From: UKL13-3 sp943369665
Lineage (GTDB): Bacteria > Bacteroidota > Bacteroidia > UKL13-3
Length of the DNA: 64,000 nt
Reading direction: 5' to 3'
Assembly (NCBI GenBank): GCA_943369665.1
Contig: CALRNX020000001.1
Location: 558,001 to 622,000, forward strand
In this document: one piece after another, positions 41,510 to 51,039 of the stretch
Layout: the number at the start of each line of letters is the position of its first letter
How positions within the stretch are numbered: position 1 is the first letter of the stretch
Notes under the pieces: generated by a model
What the model was told of the DNA's origin: nothing
Seen by the model: the letters and a program-made list of their open reading frames with translations, nothing else
Database searches by the model: none
Program-made: the position numbers and the translations under genes

Positions 41510-42211
41510 TCATTCTGTGGGTTTACAACATTCCTTCACCTGGGTTTGATTCTCGGAAATCTTTGGACTTAGATACGGCACACCTAAATTCAACCCGCGC
41601 AAAATAAAAATACAACCGATGACAACAGCCAATATCGGTGTGAATTTGTGGATGCGGCTGCGAACAGGTTGCGTGAGAAATTGTCCGAGCATGGATACAC
41701 CAAACATCATGGGTAATGTTCCCAGTCCAAACAAGACCATAAATAAAGCTCCTTGCCATGCGTGTTGTGTAGCCACTGAACCCAACAAACCAATATACAC
41801 AAACCCACATGGTAATAAGCCATTGAGCAATCCAATAACCAATAAGGCAGAATATGTTTTGGTTTGAAAGAGTTTGGCAATAAACGCACCTTTCACAAAC
41901 CGGAAAGGATTGCCGGCCAATTTCTGCAACCAGTTAAATTGAACCAATACGGTGAGGATAATGATAACCCCGGCCATAATGCTGATACTTTGTTGCAATC
42001 CGGCCAGTTTTAAGCCCAACCCAAACGCTCCAAACAAAAAACCCATAATGGCATAGGTAATGATCCGGCCTATATTGTACAACAGTTTTCCCCAGGCCTT
42101 TTGCAATGTGTTTTCACCAATGGTTGGTGTAGCCAAAGCAATGGGCCCACACATTCCTGCACAGTGAAAACTGCCCAGCAATCCTGTAATAAATGCCGTT
42201 ATAAAGATCAT
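41510..42211 (-). CDS. SafE/DsbD-like cytochrome biogenesis membrane protein
   Basis: A 233-residue membrane protein with six helices. HCAGMCGPIALATP at the N-terminus and LNGLLPCGFVYIGLLGSVAT in the middle are the paired cysteine motifs of the sulfite exporter TauE/SafE-like (DsbD transmembrane) family that accompany cbb3 oxidase genes in Bacteroidota. A Cys pair at the C-terminus (KECCKP) may bind metal. Likely role: copper or electron transfer for oxidase assembly. Overlaps the FixH-like gene by 4 bp. Confidence 0.78.
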   Translation of the reverse strand: MIFITAFITGLLGSFHCAGMCGPIALATPTIGENTLQKAWGKLLYNIGRIITYAIMGFLFGAFGLGLKLAGLQQSISIMAGVIIILTVLVQFNWLQKLAGNPFRFVKGAFIAKLFQTKTYSALLVIGLLNGLLPCGFVYIGLLGSVATQHAWQGALFMVLFGLGTLPMMFGVSMLGQFLTQPVRSRIHKFTPILAVVIGCIFILRGLNLGVPYLSPKISENQTQVKECCKPTE

Positions 42212-42645
42212 TTTAATTCAAAATATTTCTCGGCAGCCATCAGCTGACCATTGATCGTCCATTCAAACGTTGCTTTCCATGTTCCGCTTTTGAGCGTTGA
42301 GGTTTCGTAAATAAACTCACCCTTTTCGTTCAACTTAAAAGGAATATTCCGGTCCAATGTGGCATCCGATGAGCGGTAAAAATACAGTGTTCCTTCAATG
42401 CCTTTTGTTGAGGACACGAATGACAATTCCTGTTTCGCTTTATCAAAATTGATTTCGTGAGGAATACCTTCACTTGCTTTAAACTTATTGATCTCTTGTT
42501 GGTACTGGATACCTTTTTCATAGTAGTTTTTATCCACCAGGTCTACTTGCTGCATGCTTATTTTATAAACCAGCACAATAATAAACAGCATAAAAACCGC
42601 CATAAAAAAAACCAGCTTATGTCCCCAATTTAAATGTATGTTCAT
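42208..42645 (-). CDS. ccoH: FixH/CcoH-like oxidase assembly protein
   Basis: A 145-residue protein with one N-terminal helix (KLVFFMAVFMLFIIVLVYKI) and a periplasmic beta domain (YYEKGIQYQQEINKFKAS, GTLYFYRSSDATLDRNIPF, SGTWKATFEWTINGQ), the layout of FixH. FixH is needed for cbb3 oxidase stability. It sits between ccoG and the SafE-like gene. Confidence 0.85.
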   Translation of the reverse strand: MNIHLNWGHKLVFFMAVFMLFIIVLVYKISMQQVDLVDKNYYEKGIQYQQEINKFKASEGIPHEINFDKAKQELSFVSSTKGIEGTLYFYRSSDATLDRNIPFKLNEKGEFIYETSTLKSGTWKATFEWTINGQLMAAEKYFELK

Positions 42646-42666
42646 CTTATTATTCGTTTAGTTTTA

Positions 42667-44073
42667 TTATTTAACCGGAGCTACAAAATTTGTTTCGGTA
42701 CTTTGGATCAATTTGCCTCCGGCATAAATTTCTATCTGCACTTTGGTTGTATTTGTTGTAATGTCTGCCTGCGGGATCTTGATAAAAAACGAACCCTTCT
42801 CCAGTTCATCTTCACCCAGTGTGAAGGAGCTGCTCTCCCGATCCACCATTTGGAGTGTTGCTGCCTGCGGGCTTATCACTTTGATAGCAATTGGTAAATT
42901 GCTGAAGGTTTTATTCACCACTTCAAAATTATACATATTGCTGATGGTACCATCGTTTTGCAATTGGTGCAACATACCTGGTGTTCTTAAGATCGTTGCA
43001 TCTGCATCTTTGCGGGTGATCAATAAATAACTGAGGGTACTAAGCAATACCAACAAAATAACTGCATAGGCAGAACTTCGTGCAGATATCCGTTTTGTTT
43101 TTCCTGTGGCAATTTGTTCTTTCGAAGCAAAACGGATCAATCCTTTGGGTTGATTGAGTTTAACCATCACATCATTGCATTCGTCAATACAAGCCGTGCA
43201 GTTAATACATTCCAATTGTGTTCCGTTGCGGATATCAATTCCGGTTGGACAAACCTGCACACAACGTTTGCAATCCACACAATCACCCAATTGTTGCTCC
43301 ACTCCTTTTTTCCGGAACCCCCTCGGTTCTCCACGCAAATAATCATAAGCTACAACGATGGAATTTTTGTCGAGCATCAACCCCTGCAAACGGCCGTATG
43401 GGCAAACCACGATGCAAATAATTTCACGAAATTTGGCAAACACAAAATAGAAGACGGTTGAAAAAATGATCAGCGATATGAATTTTCCCATATGTTCCAA
43501 GGGGCCTTCCACTACCAATTTCTTCACTTCTTCAAAACCAATCAGGTAGCTCAAAAAAGTATTGGCAATTAAAACCGACAATGTAAAAAACAAAACATGC
43601 TTCAATGATTTCTTAACGATCTTTTCGGTGTCCCATTCCTTTGCATCCAGTTTTTGTTGTGCCTTAAAATCACCCTCTATCCAATATTCAATTTTGCGAA
43701 ACAACATTTCCATGAATATCGTTTGCGGACAAGCCCAACCACACCATACGCGCCCGAACACAACGGTAAACACGATCACAAACATCACAAACGTGAGCAT
43801 GAGCAATGCAAACAAAGGCAGATCCTGAGGCCAAAAGGGAATACCGAAAATGATGAATTTCCGTTCCAGGATATTGAGCAATATAAAGGGATGGTTGTTG
43901 TATCGTATAAAGGGTCCTGCAAACAACAACACCATCAATGCGATACTGAACCACGTACGACCGGTATACAAAGGACCTTTGGGCTTTTTAGGATATACCC
44001 AGTTGCGATCTCCTCCTTTATCAATGAGTGAAATGCTGTCCCTGTATGCTTCCGGTGATTGGGTATCGGTCAT
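42667..44073 (-). CDS. ccoG: CcoG/FixG cbb3 oxidase accessory ferredoxin protein
   Basis: A 468-residue membrane protein with five or six helices in the first half, the VWCGWACPQTIFMEML motif, two cysteine clusters CVDCKRCVQVCPTGIDIRNG and CINCTACIDECNDVMVK that bind two [4Fe-4S] clusters, and a C-terminal Ig-like periplasmic domain (about 375-468). CcoG reduces copper for the oxidase. Its start overlaps the CcoP stop by one base. Confidence 0.93.
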   Translation of the reverse strand: MTDTQSPEAYRDSISLIDKGGDRNWVYPKKPKGPLYTGRTWFSIALMVLLFAGPFIRYNNHPFILLNILERKFIIFGIPFWPQDLPLFALLMLTFVMFVIVFTVVFGRVWCGWACPQTIFMEMLFRKIEYWIEGDFKAQQKLDAKEWDTEKIVKKSLKHVLFFTLSVLIANTFLSYLIGFEEVKKLVVEGPLEHMGKFISLIIFSTVFYFVFAKFREIICIVVCPYGRLQGLMLDKNSIVVAYDYLRGEPRGFRKKGVEQQLGDCVDCKRCVQVCPTGIDIRNGTQLECINCTACIDECNDVMVKLNQPKGLIRFASKEQIATGKTKRISARSSAYAVILLVLLSTLSYLLITRKDADATILRTPGMLHQLQNDGTISNMYNFEVVNKTFSNLPIAIKVISPQAATLQMVDRESSSFTLGEDELEKGSFFIKIPQADITTNTTKVQIEIYAGGKLIQSTETNFVAPVK

Positions 44074-44951
44074 TATTTTGATGTATTAACAAGTGTATCA
44101 GTGCTTGCAACAGTTGTTGAATCACTTTCTGCTATTTCTTTCTCTCCCTGAGGATCTTTTGCTCCCGGAGGATTCGTACCTTTAAGTGTATGAATGAAAC
44201 TTGCCAGTGCTTGTATTTGCGCTCCATTCATAGAGTTTTGCCAAGCCACCATCCCTTTTGACGGAACACCGTATTTAATTGTTTTAAACACCGACTTAAT
44301 ATCACCTCCATGCAACCAATACTCATCCGTTAAATTCGGACCTACATTACCTTGTCCTTTATCGCCATGGCACACAGCACATTTTGCGGTAAAGACTTCG
44401 GCTCCTTCTTTTATTTTAGCTTCATCGGTGAGCAAAACCACACTGTTTTCATCAATAAGATTGCCAGCCAGCTTAATGTATTCCTGTTTAGCTTTTTCGG
44501 CCTGTACCAGTTCGTTGTCGTATTCTTTAGCCTGCAAATCGCCAACATTAAATACATGGAACACCATCATGTAAACAAATCCAAAAATCACTGTTCCATA
44601 AAACAACAGGTTAAACCAGAACGGGATCGGGTTATTCAATTCTTTGATTCCATCAAAATCATGATCCAGTTCGATTTCCTTTTCAGCCGAAAGCGGTTTC
44701 AAGCTTAACAGTTTCTCCCAGAAAGACTGCTCATCAGCTGCAACGGGATATACTCCCCCGTTCATTTCAATTTTAAGCACCGACACCACTTTTTGAAGTG
44801 TGAACACCAACAATAAAAGCACGAATAATAAAAGACCAACGATACATAACCAAACAAATTGAAAGGTCATATCTCCTCCGTCAGTATTGGACTGAGCCAT
44901 TGCAACTGATGCTCCCAGCATCAGTATTGCCGATAAATTTATCTTTTTCAT
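44073..44951 (-). CDS. ccoP: Cytochrome c oxidase cbb3 subunit CcoP
   Basis: A 292-residue protein from ATG 44951 (a TTG seven codons upstream is also open). A signal-like N-terminus (AILMLGASVAMAQ), one helix (FVWLCIVGLLLFVLLLLVFT), a second membrane segment (FWFNLLFYGTVIFGFVYMMV) typical of CcoP, and one heme c domain (CAVCHGDKGQGNVGPNLTDE). Proteobacterial CcoP has two hemes; only one CxxCH is present here. The C-terminus is a charged tail (PPGAKDPQGEKEIAESD). Confidence 0.9.
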   Translation of the reverse strand: MKKINLSAILMLGASVAMAQSNTDGGDMTFQFVWLCIVGLLLFVLLLLVFTLQKVVSVLKIEMNGGVYPVAADEQSFWEKLLSLKPLSAEKEIELDHDFDGIKELNNPIPFWFNLLFYGTVIFGFVYMMVFHVFNVGDLQAKEYDNELVQAEKAKQEYIKLAGNLIDENSVVLLTDEAKIKEGAEVFTAKCAVCHGDKGQGNVGPNLTDEYWLHGGDIKSVFKTIKYGVPSKGMVAWQNSMNGAQIQALASFIHTLKGTNPPGAKDPQGEKEIAESDSTTVASTDTLVNTSK

Positions 44952-44958
44952 AATGCTC

Positions 44959-45117
44959 CTATTTTTCTTCAAGTGGTATATTTTTCATTTTGGTTAAATA
45001 GTTCTTATCCGCTTTTATTACCCACCAAATCAATCCCAAAAAGAAGAGCATAAAAACGATCATAGAGAAGATGAGATATCCATCAACACCTTGCACATTT
45101 GCTAAAAACTGTTTCAT
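44959..45117 (-). CDS. ccoQ: Cytochrome oxidase cbb3 subunit CcoQ
   Basis: A 52-residue protein (MKQFLANVQGVDGYLIFS..., helix MIVFMLFFLGLIWWVIKA, tail DKNYLTKMKNIPLEEK). Position between ccoNO and ccoP, single helix and charged C-terminus identify CcoQ. It stabilises the oxidase. It lies 33 bp after the ccoNO stop and 7 bp before ccoP. Confidence 0.82.
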   Translation of the reverse strand: MKQFLANVQGVDGYLIFSMIVFMLFFLGLIWWVIKADKNYLTKMKNIPLEEK

Positions 45118-45150
45118 AATATTTTCTTGTTTTGAATTAAAACTGTCTTT

Positions 45151-47265
45151 TTATTTTTTCTTGATATCTGTTCCCATGCGCTGCAAATAAGCGATAACCG
45201 CTACCAACTCTTTCCGGCTGTCGATCACGATTCCTTCTTTCTTTAAATTTTCTGTAACCAATTTTGCCTGTTCACCCAATACTTGATTCCCGTTGTCTAT
45301 TTCATATTGTGTATATGGAACGCCCAGCGAACGCATCGCTTTTAGTTTTGTTGAAGTAATGCTTATATCAAGGTCCTGATCGGCCAACCAAGGATAGGCC
45401 GGCATGATACTTCCTGGGGACATTGTTTGCGGATCGATCATGTGATGGTAATGCCAACTGTCGGGATATTTACCACCGATACGCATCAAATCAGGTCCGG
45501 TACGTTTCGAGCCCCATAAGAACGGATGGTCGTAAACATATTCGCCTGCTTTGGAGTATTCTCCCATATACCTTTCTGTTTCACTTCTGAAAGGACGGAT
45601 CTGTTGAGAATGGCACGCGTTACAACCTTCTCTTATGTATATATCGCGACCTTGCAATTCAAGCGGTGTATAAGGTTTTACACTCGAAATGGTTGGAATA
45701 TTGGATTTGATCATAAAGGTTGGGATCATCTCCACGGCACCTCCAATAGCGATCATGATAATAGCCAATACCGCAAACGTAACCGGCTTTTTCTCTAAGA
45801 TAGCATGCCAGAATTCTCCCTTTTTAAACAAGGTTGATTTTTCCAACGCAGGAGCTTCGGCAGGTTCGTTGGCTACCAACGATCCTTGTTTAATGGTTTT
45901 AACAATATTATAGATCAATACAAAAAATCCGCCTAAATACAATGCACCACCAAATGAACGCAACTTGTGCAATGGCAGAATCTGCAGTGTTGTTTTCAAA
46001 AACTCAGGATATTGCAATGTTCCTTCGGCAGTAAACTCTTTCCACATTAAGCCTTGTGTAAAACCGCTCCAATACATTGGGATCGCATAAAAAATAATAC
46101 CCATTGTAGCCAGCCAGAAATGAACATTCATCAATTTCTTCGAATAAATAGTGGTATTGTAAATGCGCGGAATGATCCAGTACAAAATGGCGAAAGTTAA
46201 CAATCCATTCCAACCCAATGCACCCACATGCACATGCGCCACGATCCAATCCGTAAAATGCGCAATGGCATTTACATTTTTGAGCGACAACATAGGTCCT
46301 TCAAATGTTGCCATTCCATATGCAGTGATTCCCACAGCAAACATTTTTAAAACAGGTTCATCCCTTACCTTATCCCAAGCACCACGCAACGTAAGCAATC
46401 CATTAACCATACCACCCCAGCTTGGAGCAATAAGCATAATTGAAAAAGCAACTCCTAATGATTGAGCCCAATCAGGTAATGATGAATACAACAAATGATG
46501 CGGGCCTGCCCAGATGTATAAGAAAATAAGCGACCAAAAATGAAGAATAGATAGTTTATATGAATACACCGGACGACCGGCAGCTTTAGGAAGGAAGTAA
46601 TACATCATTCCCAAAAAAGGTGTGGTTAAGAAAAATGCCACCGCATTGTGTCCGTACCACCATTGCACCAACGCATCCTGAACACCGGCATACACTGAAT
46701 AACTTTTGGTGAAGCTCACCGGAAGTTCAATAGAGTTTACAATATGCAAAACAGCAACGGTAACAAACGTGGCGATGTAAAACCAAATGGCAACATACAT
46801 TTGTTTTTCCCTGCGTTTGATAATCGTACCGATCATATTGATCCCAAATACTACCCATACCAATGCGATCAAAATATCGATAGGCCATTCCAATTCGGCA
46901 TATTCTTTTGAAGAGGTAAAACCTAATGGAAGCGAAACGGCCGCCAATACGATGATCAATTGCCAGCCCCAAAAATGGATCTTGCTTAACAGATCGCTGT
47001 ACATACGCGCTTTGCAAAGGCGTTGCAACGAATAATACACGCCCATAAAGATCGCGTTACCAACAAATGCAAAAATAATGGCGTTGGTATGTAAGGGACG
47101 AACACGTCCGAAAGTGGTGTACTGGTTTCCCAAATTGGCAGCAGGCGCGTATAATTGAACAGCCACCAGTAAACCTACAAGCATTCCGACCACCCCAAAA
47201 ATGATGGTAGCGATAGCAAAGTTCCTTACTATCTTGTTGTCGTAATTAAATTTTTCAATGTGCAT
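45151..47265 (-). CDS. ccoNO: Fused cbb3 oxidase subunits CcoN-CcoO
   Basis: A 704-residue fusion. Residues about 1-480 are CcoN with 12 helices and heme/copper ligands (AIIFAFVGNAIFMGVYY, YGHNAVAFFLTTPFLGMMYY, WAGPHHLLYSSLPDW, DWIVAHVHVGALGWNG). Residues about 500-704 are CcoO: one anchor helix (FAVLAIIMIAIGGAVEMIPT) and a mono-heme domain (REGCNACHSQQIRPF), with HHMIDPQTMSPGSIMPAYPW. The fusion is common in Bacteroidota. The complex reduces O2 with high affinity and pumps protons. Confidence 0.95.
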   Translation of the reverse strand: MHIEKFNYDNKIVRNFAIATIIFGVVGMLVGLLVAVQLYAPAANLGNQYTTFGRVRPLHTNAIIFAFVGNAIFMGVYYSLQRLCKARMYSDLLSKIHFWGWQLIIVLAAVSLPLGFTSSKEYAELEWPIDILIALVWVVFGINMIGTIIKRREKQMYVAIWFYIATFVTVAVLHIVNSIELPVSFTKSYSVYAGVQDALVQWWYGHNAVAFFLTTPFLGMMYYFLPKAAGRPVYSYKLSILHFWSLIFLYIWAGPHHLLYSSLPDWAQSLGVAFSIMLIAPSWGGMVNGLLTLRGAWDKVRDEPVLKMFAVGITAYGMATFEGPMLSLKNVNAIAHFTDWIVAHVHVGALGWNGLLTFAILYWIIPRIYNTTIYSKKLMNVHFWLATMGIIFYAIPMYWSGFTQGLMWKEFTAEGTLQYPEFLKTTLQILPLHKLRSFGGALYLGGFFVLIYNIVKTIKQGSLVANEPAEAPALEKSTLFKKGEFWHAILEKKPVTFAVLAIIMIAIGGAVEMIPTFMIKSNIPTISSVKPYTPLELQGRDIYIREGCNACHSQQIRPFRSETERYMGEYSKAGEYVYDHPFLWGSKRTGPDLMRIGGKYPDSWHYHHMIDPQTMSPGSIMPAYPWLADQDLDISITSTKLKAMRSLGVPYTQYEIDNGNQVLGEQAKLVTENLKKEGIVIDSRKELVAVIAYLQRMGTDIKKK

Positions 47266-47297
47266 AGTATTGATATGGTTAGTGTGAGTAAATAGTG

Positions 47298-47483
47298 TTA
47301 TTTTTTTTCTTCAATTAATTCGGTTGTATTCTTTTTATTGGTATTAAAATCGTCAAACAGTATGCGAACAGAAGGGGTATAATCATCATCCATTTGCCCC
47401 GATCTTACCGACCATATAAAAGCCGCAAGGAAACAAATGGCCAATAACAAACTGCATCCAATGAGTATAAACATCACGCTCAT
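47298..47483 (-). CDS. ccoS: Cbb3 oxidase assembly protein CcoS
   Basis: A 61-residue protein with one helix (FILIGCSLLLAICFLAAFIW) and the CcoS tail SVRSGQMDDDYTPSVRILFD. CcoS is required for heme and copper insertion into CcoN. Its start overlaps the ccoI stop by 4 bp. Confidence 0.92.
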   Translation of the reverse strand: MSVMFILIGCSLLLAICFLAAFIWSVRSGQMDDDYTPSVRILFDDFNTNKKNTTELIEEKK

Positions 47484-49894
47484 AATAGTCCTCCTTTTTT
47501 AGATAATAATGTGGTTGATACGGTTGTAAAAACAATAACAGTAACAGAGCTTACCGGCATCAATATCGCAGCGATTACAGGCGATAATGTACCCTGTACA
47601 GCAAAGCTCAATCCGATCAGATTGTAAATTAAGGATATCACAAAACTGAAGTGTATAACCCGCAATGTTTGTTTGGTGAACTGTAAAAATGCCGGGAGCA
47701 TTTTAAAAGTAGTGGCATCCATGATCACATCACTTGCCGGTGAAAAATGAGCCGTATTTTCTGTGATAGAGATCCCGATATTGGCAGCCTTTAGAGCTCC
47801 GGCATCATTCAAGCCATCTCCTATCATGATCACCTTTGCTTCATGTTGTTTCAGGTTTTCAATAAAGTTCAGCTTATCAGATGGTGATTGATTAAAATGC
47901 AATCTTTCACTTTGCGAAAAATAAGATGCCAATTGTTCCCTGTCTTTATCATTATCTCCCGAAAGCAAATATTGCTGATAGTTGGTTTGCAAAGACGACA
48001 ATACCTCTTTCAGTCCGCTGCGGTATGCTTGTTCGATCTCGAAATACCCCACACATGCTCCGTCAATGCTCACATACACATAAGTTGAAGATGGTGTTTT
48101 GGTATCGGAACTTGTTCCTTTCACAAATTTCTCAGAGCCAATCTTTAATTCGTGCTCGTCAACTTTAGCCACCATTCCTTTTCCTGCAGTTTCTTCAAAA
48201 GAAGCAACCACCAGCATGGATTGTTCGTTTAAATATTGCTTTACCTTTTGACTTAATGGATGAATGGATTGGGCAACAACAGAAGCGATCAGTTGCTTGC
48301 GGTATGGAGAAAGTGTTTCTCCACGGTATTGAATAGCGGCAATTGATCCGTGTGTTAATGTTCCTGTTTTATCAAACACAATGGTATCAATATGCGTGAG
48401 TTGCTCAACCACCGAAGGAGATTTGATGTAAAATTTATTCCTGCCCAAAATACGCATGGCCGTTCCCAAAGCAAATGGACTTGACAAGGCAAGCGCACAC
48501 GGACAGGCAATAATTAATACTGCAGTAAATGCATTCAATGCCAACGAAGGATCAAACACAAGCCACCATGCTGCACTTCCAATAGCGATCGCCAATAAAA
48601 CGATGGTGAAATAGCGACTCACTTTTTGCTGAAAACTTTCGATAATGCTCTCCTGTGTTTTGGCAAATGTGTCATTATTCCACAGCTGTGTAAGGTAACT
48701 TTGTGAAACCTTTTTGATCACTTCAAGTTCGATGGTTGCTCCTCTTTGCCGGCCACCCGCGTGCACAATTTCTCCCAGTACTTTTGAAACTGGTTCCGAC
48801 TCACCTGTTACAAAACTGAAATCGATCATGGCGCTTCCATTTAATAAAATAGCATCAGCCGGAATAAGCTCATTATTCCGGATATGGATCCTGTCGCCAA
48901 TAGCCAATGATGTAACAGGAACGGAGTATTCCTTTCCGGCTTTTACAACAGTAACAGCAATGGGAAAATACGATTTGTAATCGCGTTCAAAGGATAATGT
49001 ATCGAATGTTTTTTGTTGAAACCATTTACCGATCAGCAAAAAGAAAACAAGACCTGCATGTGTATCGAACCAGCCGATTCCGTTGCCACTTACCACTTCA
49101 TATGTGCTTCGCGCAAACATGATAAAAATTCCCAATGCCAATGGCACGTCAATGCTGATGAACTTTTTTCGGATACCCCTCCAAGCTGCTGTAAAATAGT
49201 CCTGGGCGCTGAATAAAAAAACTGGTAAAGACAACAGCAGGTTAACGTACCCGAATAATTTGGAGAATGAACCTCTTGAAAAACTATCCAATCCGAAATA
49301 TTCGGGAAAACTGAGCAACATAATATTCCCGAAACAAAAACCTGCCACACCAATTTGGTAGCTCAATTTGCGATTGGAATCTTTTTTAACTCGTTTTTCA
49401 AGATCATTCAAGCTAATTGCGGGCTCATACCCTATCCTACTAAGCAACGAAACGATTTCACGAAGGCTTGTATGCTGAGGTTGATAGCTGAGTTGCAATT
49501 CCTTTTTCAAAAACTGCACCTTGGCATTTGTAATATGGGGGTTCAACTTGTACAAATGTTCCAACAACCAAATGCATGAACTGCAATGCATCGTGGGAAT
49601 AAAAAAGGTAACCTTGGCTATTTGCTCGTCTTTGTAATCAATGATTTGCTGAGCAATATGTTCATCATTCAGATAATCAAATGCGCTTGAGGCTACCGAC
49701 ACCCGTTGATTTAATCCCGGTGTTTGTTCAATATCATAATAGCTGCACAAATTGTGTTGAGACAACAACTGGTAAACGCTTCTGCAACCAATGCAGCAAA
49801 AGGTATGGCCTTCAAACTCCATGGAGTCTTTGCAAGTGTCTCCGCAATGAAAACAAGTGCTTGCTTTAACGAATGTAGTAACCTGTTTAGCCAT
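47480..49894 (-). CDS. ccoI: Copper-transporting P-type ATPase CcoI/FixI
   Basis: An 804-residue ATPase: N-terminal zinc-finger-like cluster (CFHCGDTC, CCIGCRSVY), an HMA domain (PTMHCSSCIWLLEHL), eight helices, the ion motif ACPCALAL, phosphorylation motif VFDKTGTLTHG, and the hinge MIGDGLNDAGALKAANIG. CcoI exports copper to the periplasm for the cbb3 centre. First gene of the cluster; its promoter was not located between 49895 and 49990. The Rrf2 gene upstream on the same strand may be co-regulated. Confidence 0.95.
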   Translation of the reverse strand: MAKQVTTFVKASTCFHCGDTCKDSMEFEGHTFCCIGCRSVYQLLSQHNLCSYYDIEQTPGLNQRVSVASSAFDYLNDEHIAQQIIDYKDEQIAKVTFFIPTMHCSSCIWLLEHLYKLNPHITNAKVQFLKKELQLSYQPQHTSLREIVSLLSRIGYEPAISLNDLEKRVKKDSNRKLSYQIGVAGFCFGNIMLLSFPEYFGLDSFSRGSFSKLFGYVNLLLSLPVFLFSAQDYFTAAWRGIRKKFISIDVPLALGIFIMFARSTYEVVSGNGIGWFDTHAGLVFFLLIGKWFQQKTFDTLSFERDYKSYFPIAVTVVKAGKEYSVPVTSLAIGDRIHIRNNELIPADAILLNGSAMIDFSFVTGESEPVSKVLGEIVHAGGRQRGATIELEVIKKVSQSYLTQLWNNDTFAKTQESIIESFQQKVSRYFTIVLLAIAIGSAAWWLVFDPSLALNAFTAVLIIACPCALALSSPFALGTAMRILGRNKFYIKSPSVVEQLTHIDTIVFDKTGTLTHGSIAAIQYRGETLSPYRKQLIASVVAQSIHPLSQKVKQYLNEQSMLVVASFEETAGKGMVAKVDEHELKIGSEKFVKGTSSDTKTPSSTYVYVSIDGACVGYFEIEQAYRSGLKEVLSSLQTNYQQYLLSGDNDKDREQLASYFSQSERLHFNQSPSDKLNFIENLKQHEAKVIMIGDGLNDAGALKAANIGISITENTAHFSPASDVIMDATTFKMLPAFLQFTKQTLRVIHFSFVISLIYNLIGLSFAVQGTLSPVIAAILMPVSSVTVIVFTTVSTTLLSKKGGLL

Positions 49895-49990
49895 TCAAAC
49901 TTGAATTATAGAAGGCATGCGAATTCCTCGCCACAGTTTAAACTATTCTCAAACCACAGCTAATATAAGCATCCCAAATGTACTTTGATA

Positions 49991-50428
49991 TTATTCCTTG
50001 TCTTTCAAAAAAAGCTTGCGTAAGCCCAACTCATCATTAAAATCAGAAACCCTCGTTGTGCTCAACATCTTGCTTAGTTTTTTTCGTATTGATTTATATT
50101 CTTCATGCACCGGGCAAGGATTTTTTTCGGAACAATCCTTTAATCCAAGACAACATGAAGTAATGATCTTATCACCATCAATGGCAAATACAATTTCCAA
50201 AAGGGGTGTGTTTTGTTGGGCCGCATTCACTAAAAATCCTCCATTGGGCCCTTTGGCTGAAATCAAAAACCCTTTTTTGCTTAGGTCCTGCAAAATTTTC
50301 GCAATAAAATGCTGAGGTGCATCCAAACCTTCAACAACCTCTTTGATGCCAACAAACTTGCCCTCTGCAGAACGTTGTGCTACTAAAAACATCGCACGGA
50401 TAGCATACTTACAAGTTTGTGAAAACAT
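49991..50428 (-). CDS. Rrf2 family Fe-S transcriptional regulator
   Basis: A 145-residue protein from ATG 50428 (MFSQTCKYAIRAMFLVAQRS; an in-frame start at 50452 adds eight residues but lies in the promoter). Winged helix with LDAPQHFIAKILQDLSKKGF and the wing SAKGPNGGFLV; three clustered cysteines CCLGLKDCSEKNPCPVH form the Fe-S site. Rrf2 proteins sense NO, redox or Fe-S status. It lies upstream of the cco cluster and probably autoregulates through the palindrome at 50466. Confidence 0.9.
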   Translation of the reverse strand: MFSQTCKYAIRAMFLVAQRSAEGKFVGIKEVVEGLDAPQHFIAKILQDLSKKGFLISAKGPNGGFLVNAAQQNTPLLEIVFAIDGDKIITSCCLGLKDCSEKNPCPVHEEYKSIRKKLSKMLSTTRVSDFNDELGLRKLFLKDKE

Positions 50429-50449
50429 CTTTTTTAATTGATTCCGATT

Positions 50450-50505
50450 CAAAAGTAAAACATTAATTAAATAATAAAAGACCTTTTTATCTTTTATTAT
50501 TTAAT
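50450..50505 (-). promoter_or_regulatory. Promoter and perfect palindromic operator of the Rrf2 gene
   Basis: On the minus strand TACTTTTG (50450-50457) matches the -7 consensus, 22 bp before the ATG at 50428. Upstream lies a perfect 16-bp inverted repeat: ATTAAATAATAAAAGA (50466-50481), 8-base spacer, and its complement (50490-50505). It covers the -33 position. It is likely the Rrf2 operator. Confidence 0.7.
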
Positions 50506-50679
50506 AACAATCTAAACAACTGATATTCAAATCATAAATTTCCGAAACAAGAAAAACAGGATGCCATTTTTGAAGTAGGTTTCTTATTTGAACAGGAATA
50601 TTGCAACGAACCATACTACTCTTTTAAACACAAAGTTCAGTATCTTTTCTAAATTGCCATTGCTTATAATAAGCATCAC
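50506..50679. other. Intergenic region, no gene recognised
   Basis: Between the Rrf2 operator and the YjbR gene. AT-rich, no coding frame, RNA gene or clear promoter was seen; the YjbR promoter must lie here. Confidence 0.5.
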
Positions 50680-51024
50680 ATGGTATCGATCAAAACATTA
50701 AAAGAGCTTGCCTTGCAATTTGACGAAGCCGAAGAGGCCCCACACTTCGAAAAAACTTCATTCAGGGTTCAGCAAAAAATATTTGCCACACTCGATGAGC
50801 CAAACAAAAAGCTGGTGGTAAAACTATCGGAGATGGACCAGTCTGTTTTTGGCGCATTTGATGACACTGTAGTGTATCCCGTTCCGAATAAATGGGGTAA
50901 ACAGGGCTGGACAATTGTTGAATTAACGAAGGCAAAAAAAGAGTTTGTTCGCGATATTTTAACTGTTGCTTATTGCACGGTTGCGCCCAAACGACTTGTT
51001 CGAAAATATATCCCCAACCTTTAA
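50680..51024 (+). CDS. MmcQ/YjbR family protein
   Basis: A 114-residue protein of the YjbR (CyaY-like fold) family: KELALQFDEAEEAPHFEKTS, KIFATLDEPNKKLVVKLSEM and the C-terminal basic end KRLVRKYIPNL. These are thought to bind DNA; function unknown. It is followed 15 bp later by a VOC protein. Confidence 0.82.
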   Translation: MVSIKTLKELALQFDEAEEAPHFEKTSFRVQQKIFATLDEPNKKLVVKLSEMDQSVFGAFDDTVVYPVPNKWGKQGWTIVELTKAKKEFVRDILTVAYCTVAPKRLVRKYIPNL

Positions 51025-51039
51025 CCATATACCAGTACC

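Noticed and set aside
43654..44031. Plus-strand frame of 125 codons opposite ccoG
   Set aside because: Antisense to a well-supported ferredoxin-like membrane protein; His-rich composition is a by-product of the opposite strand.
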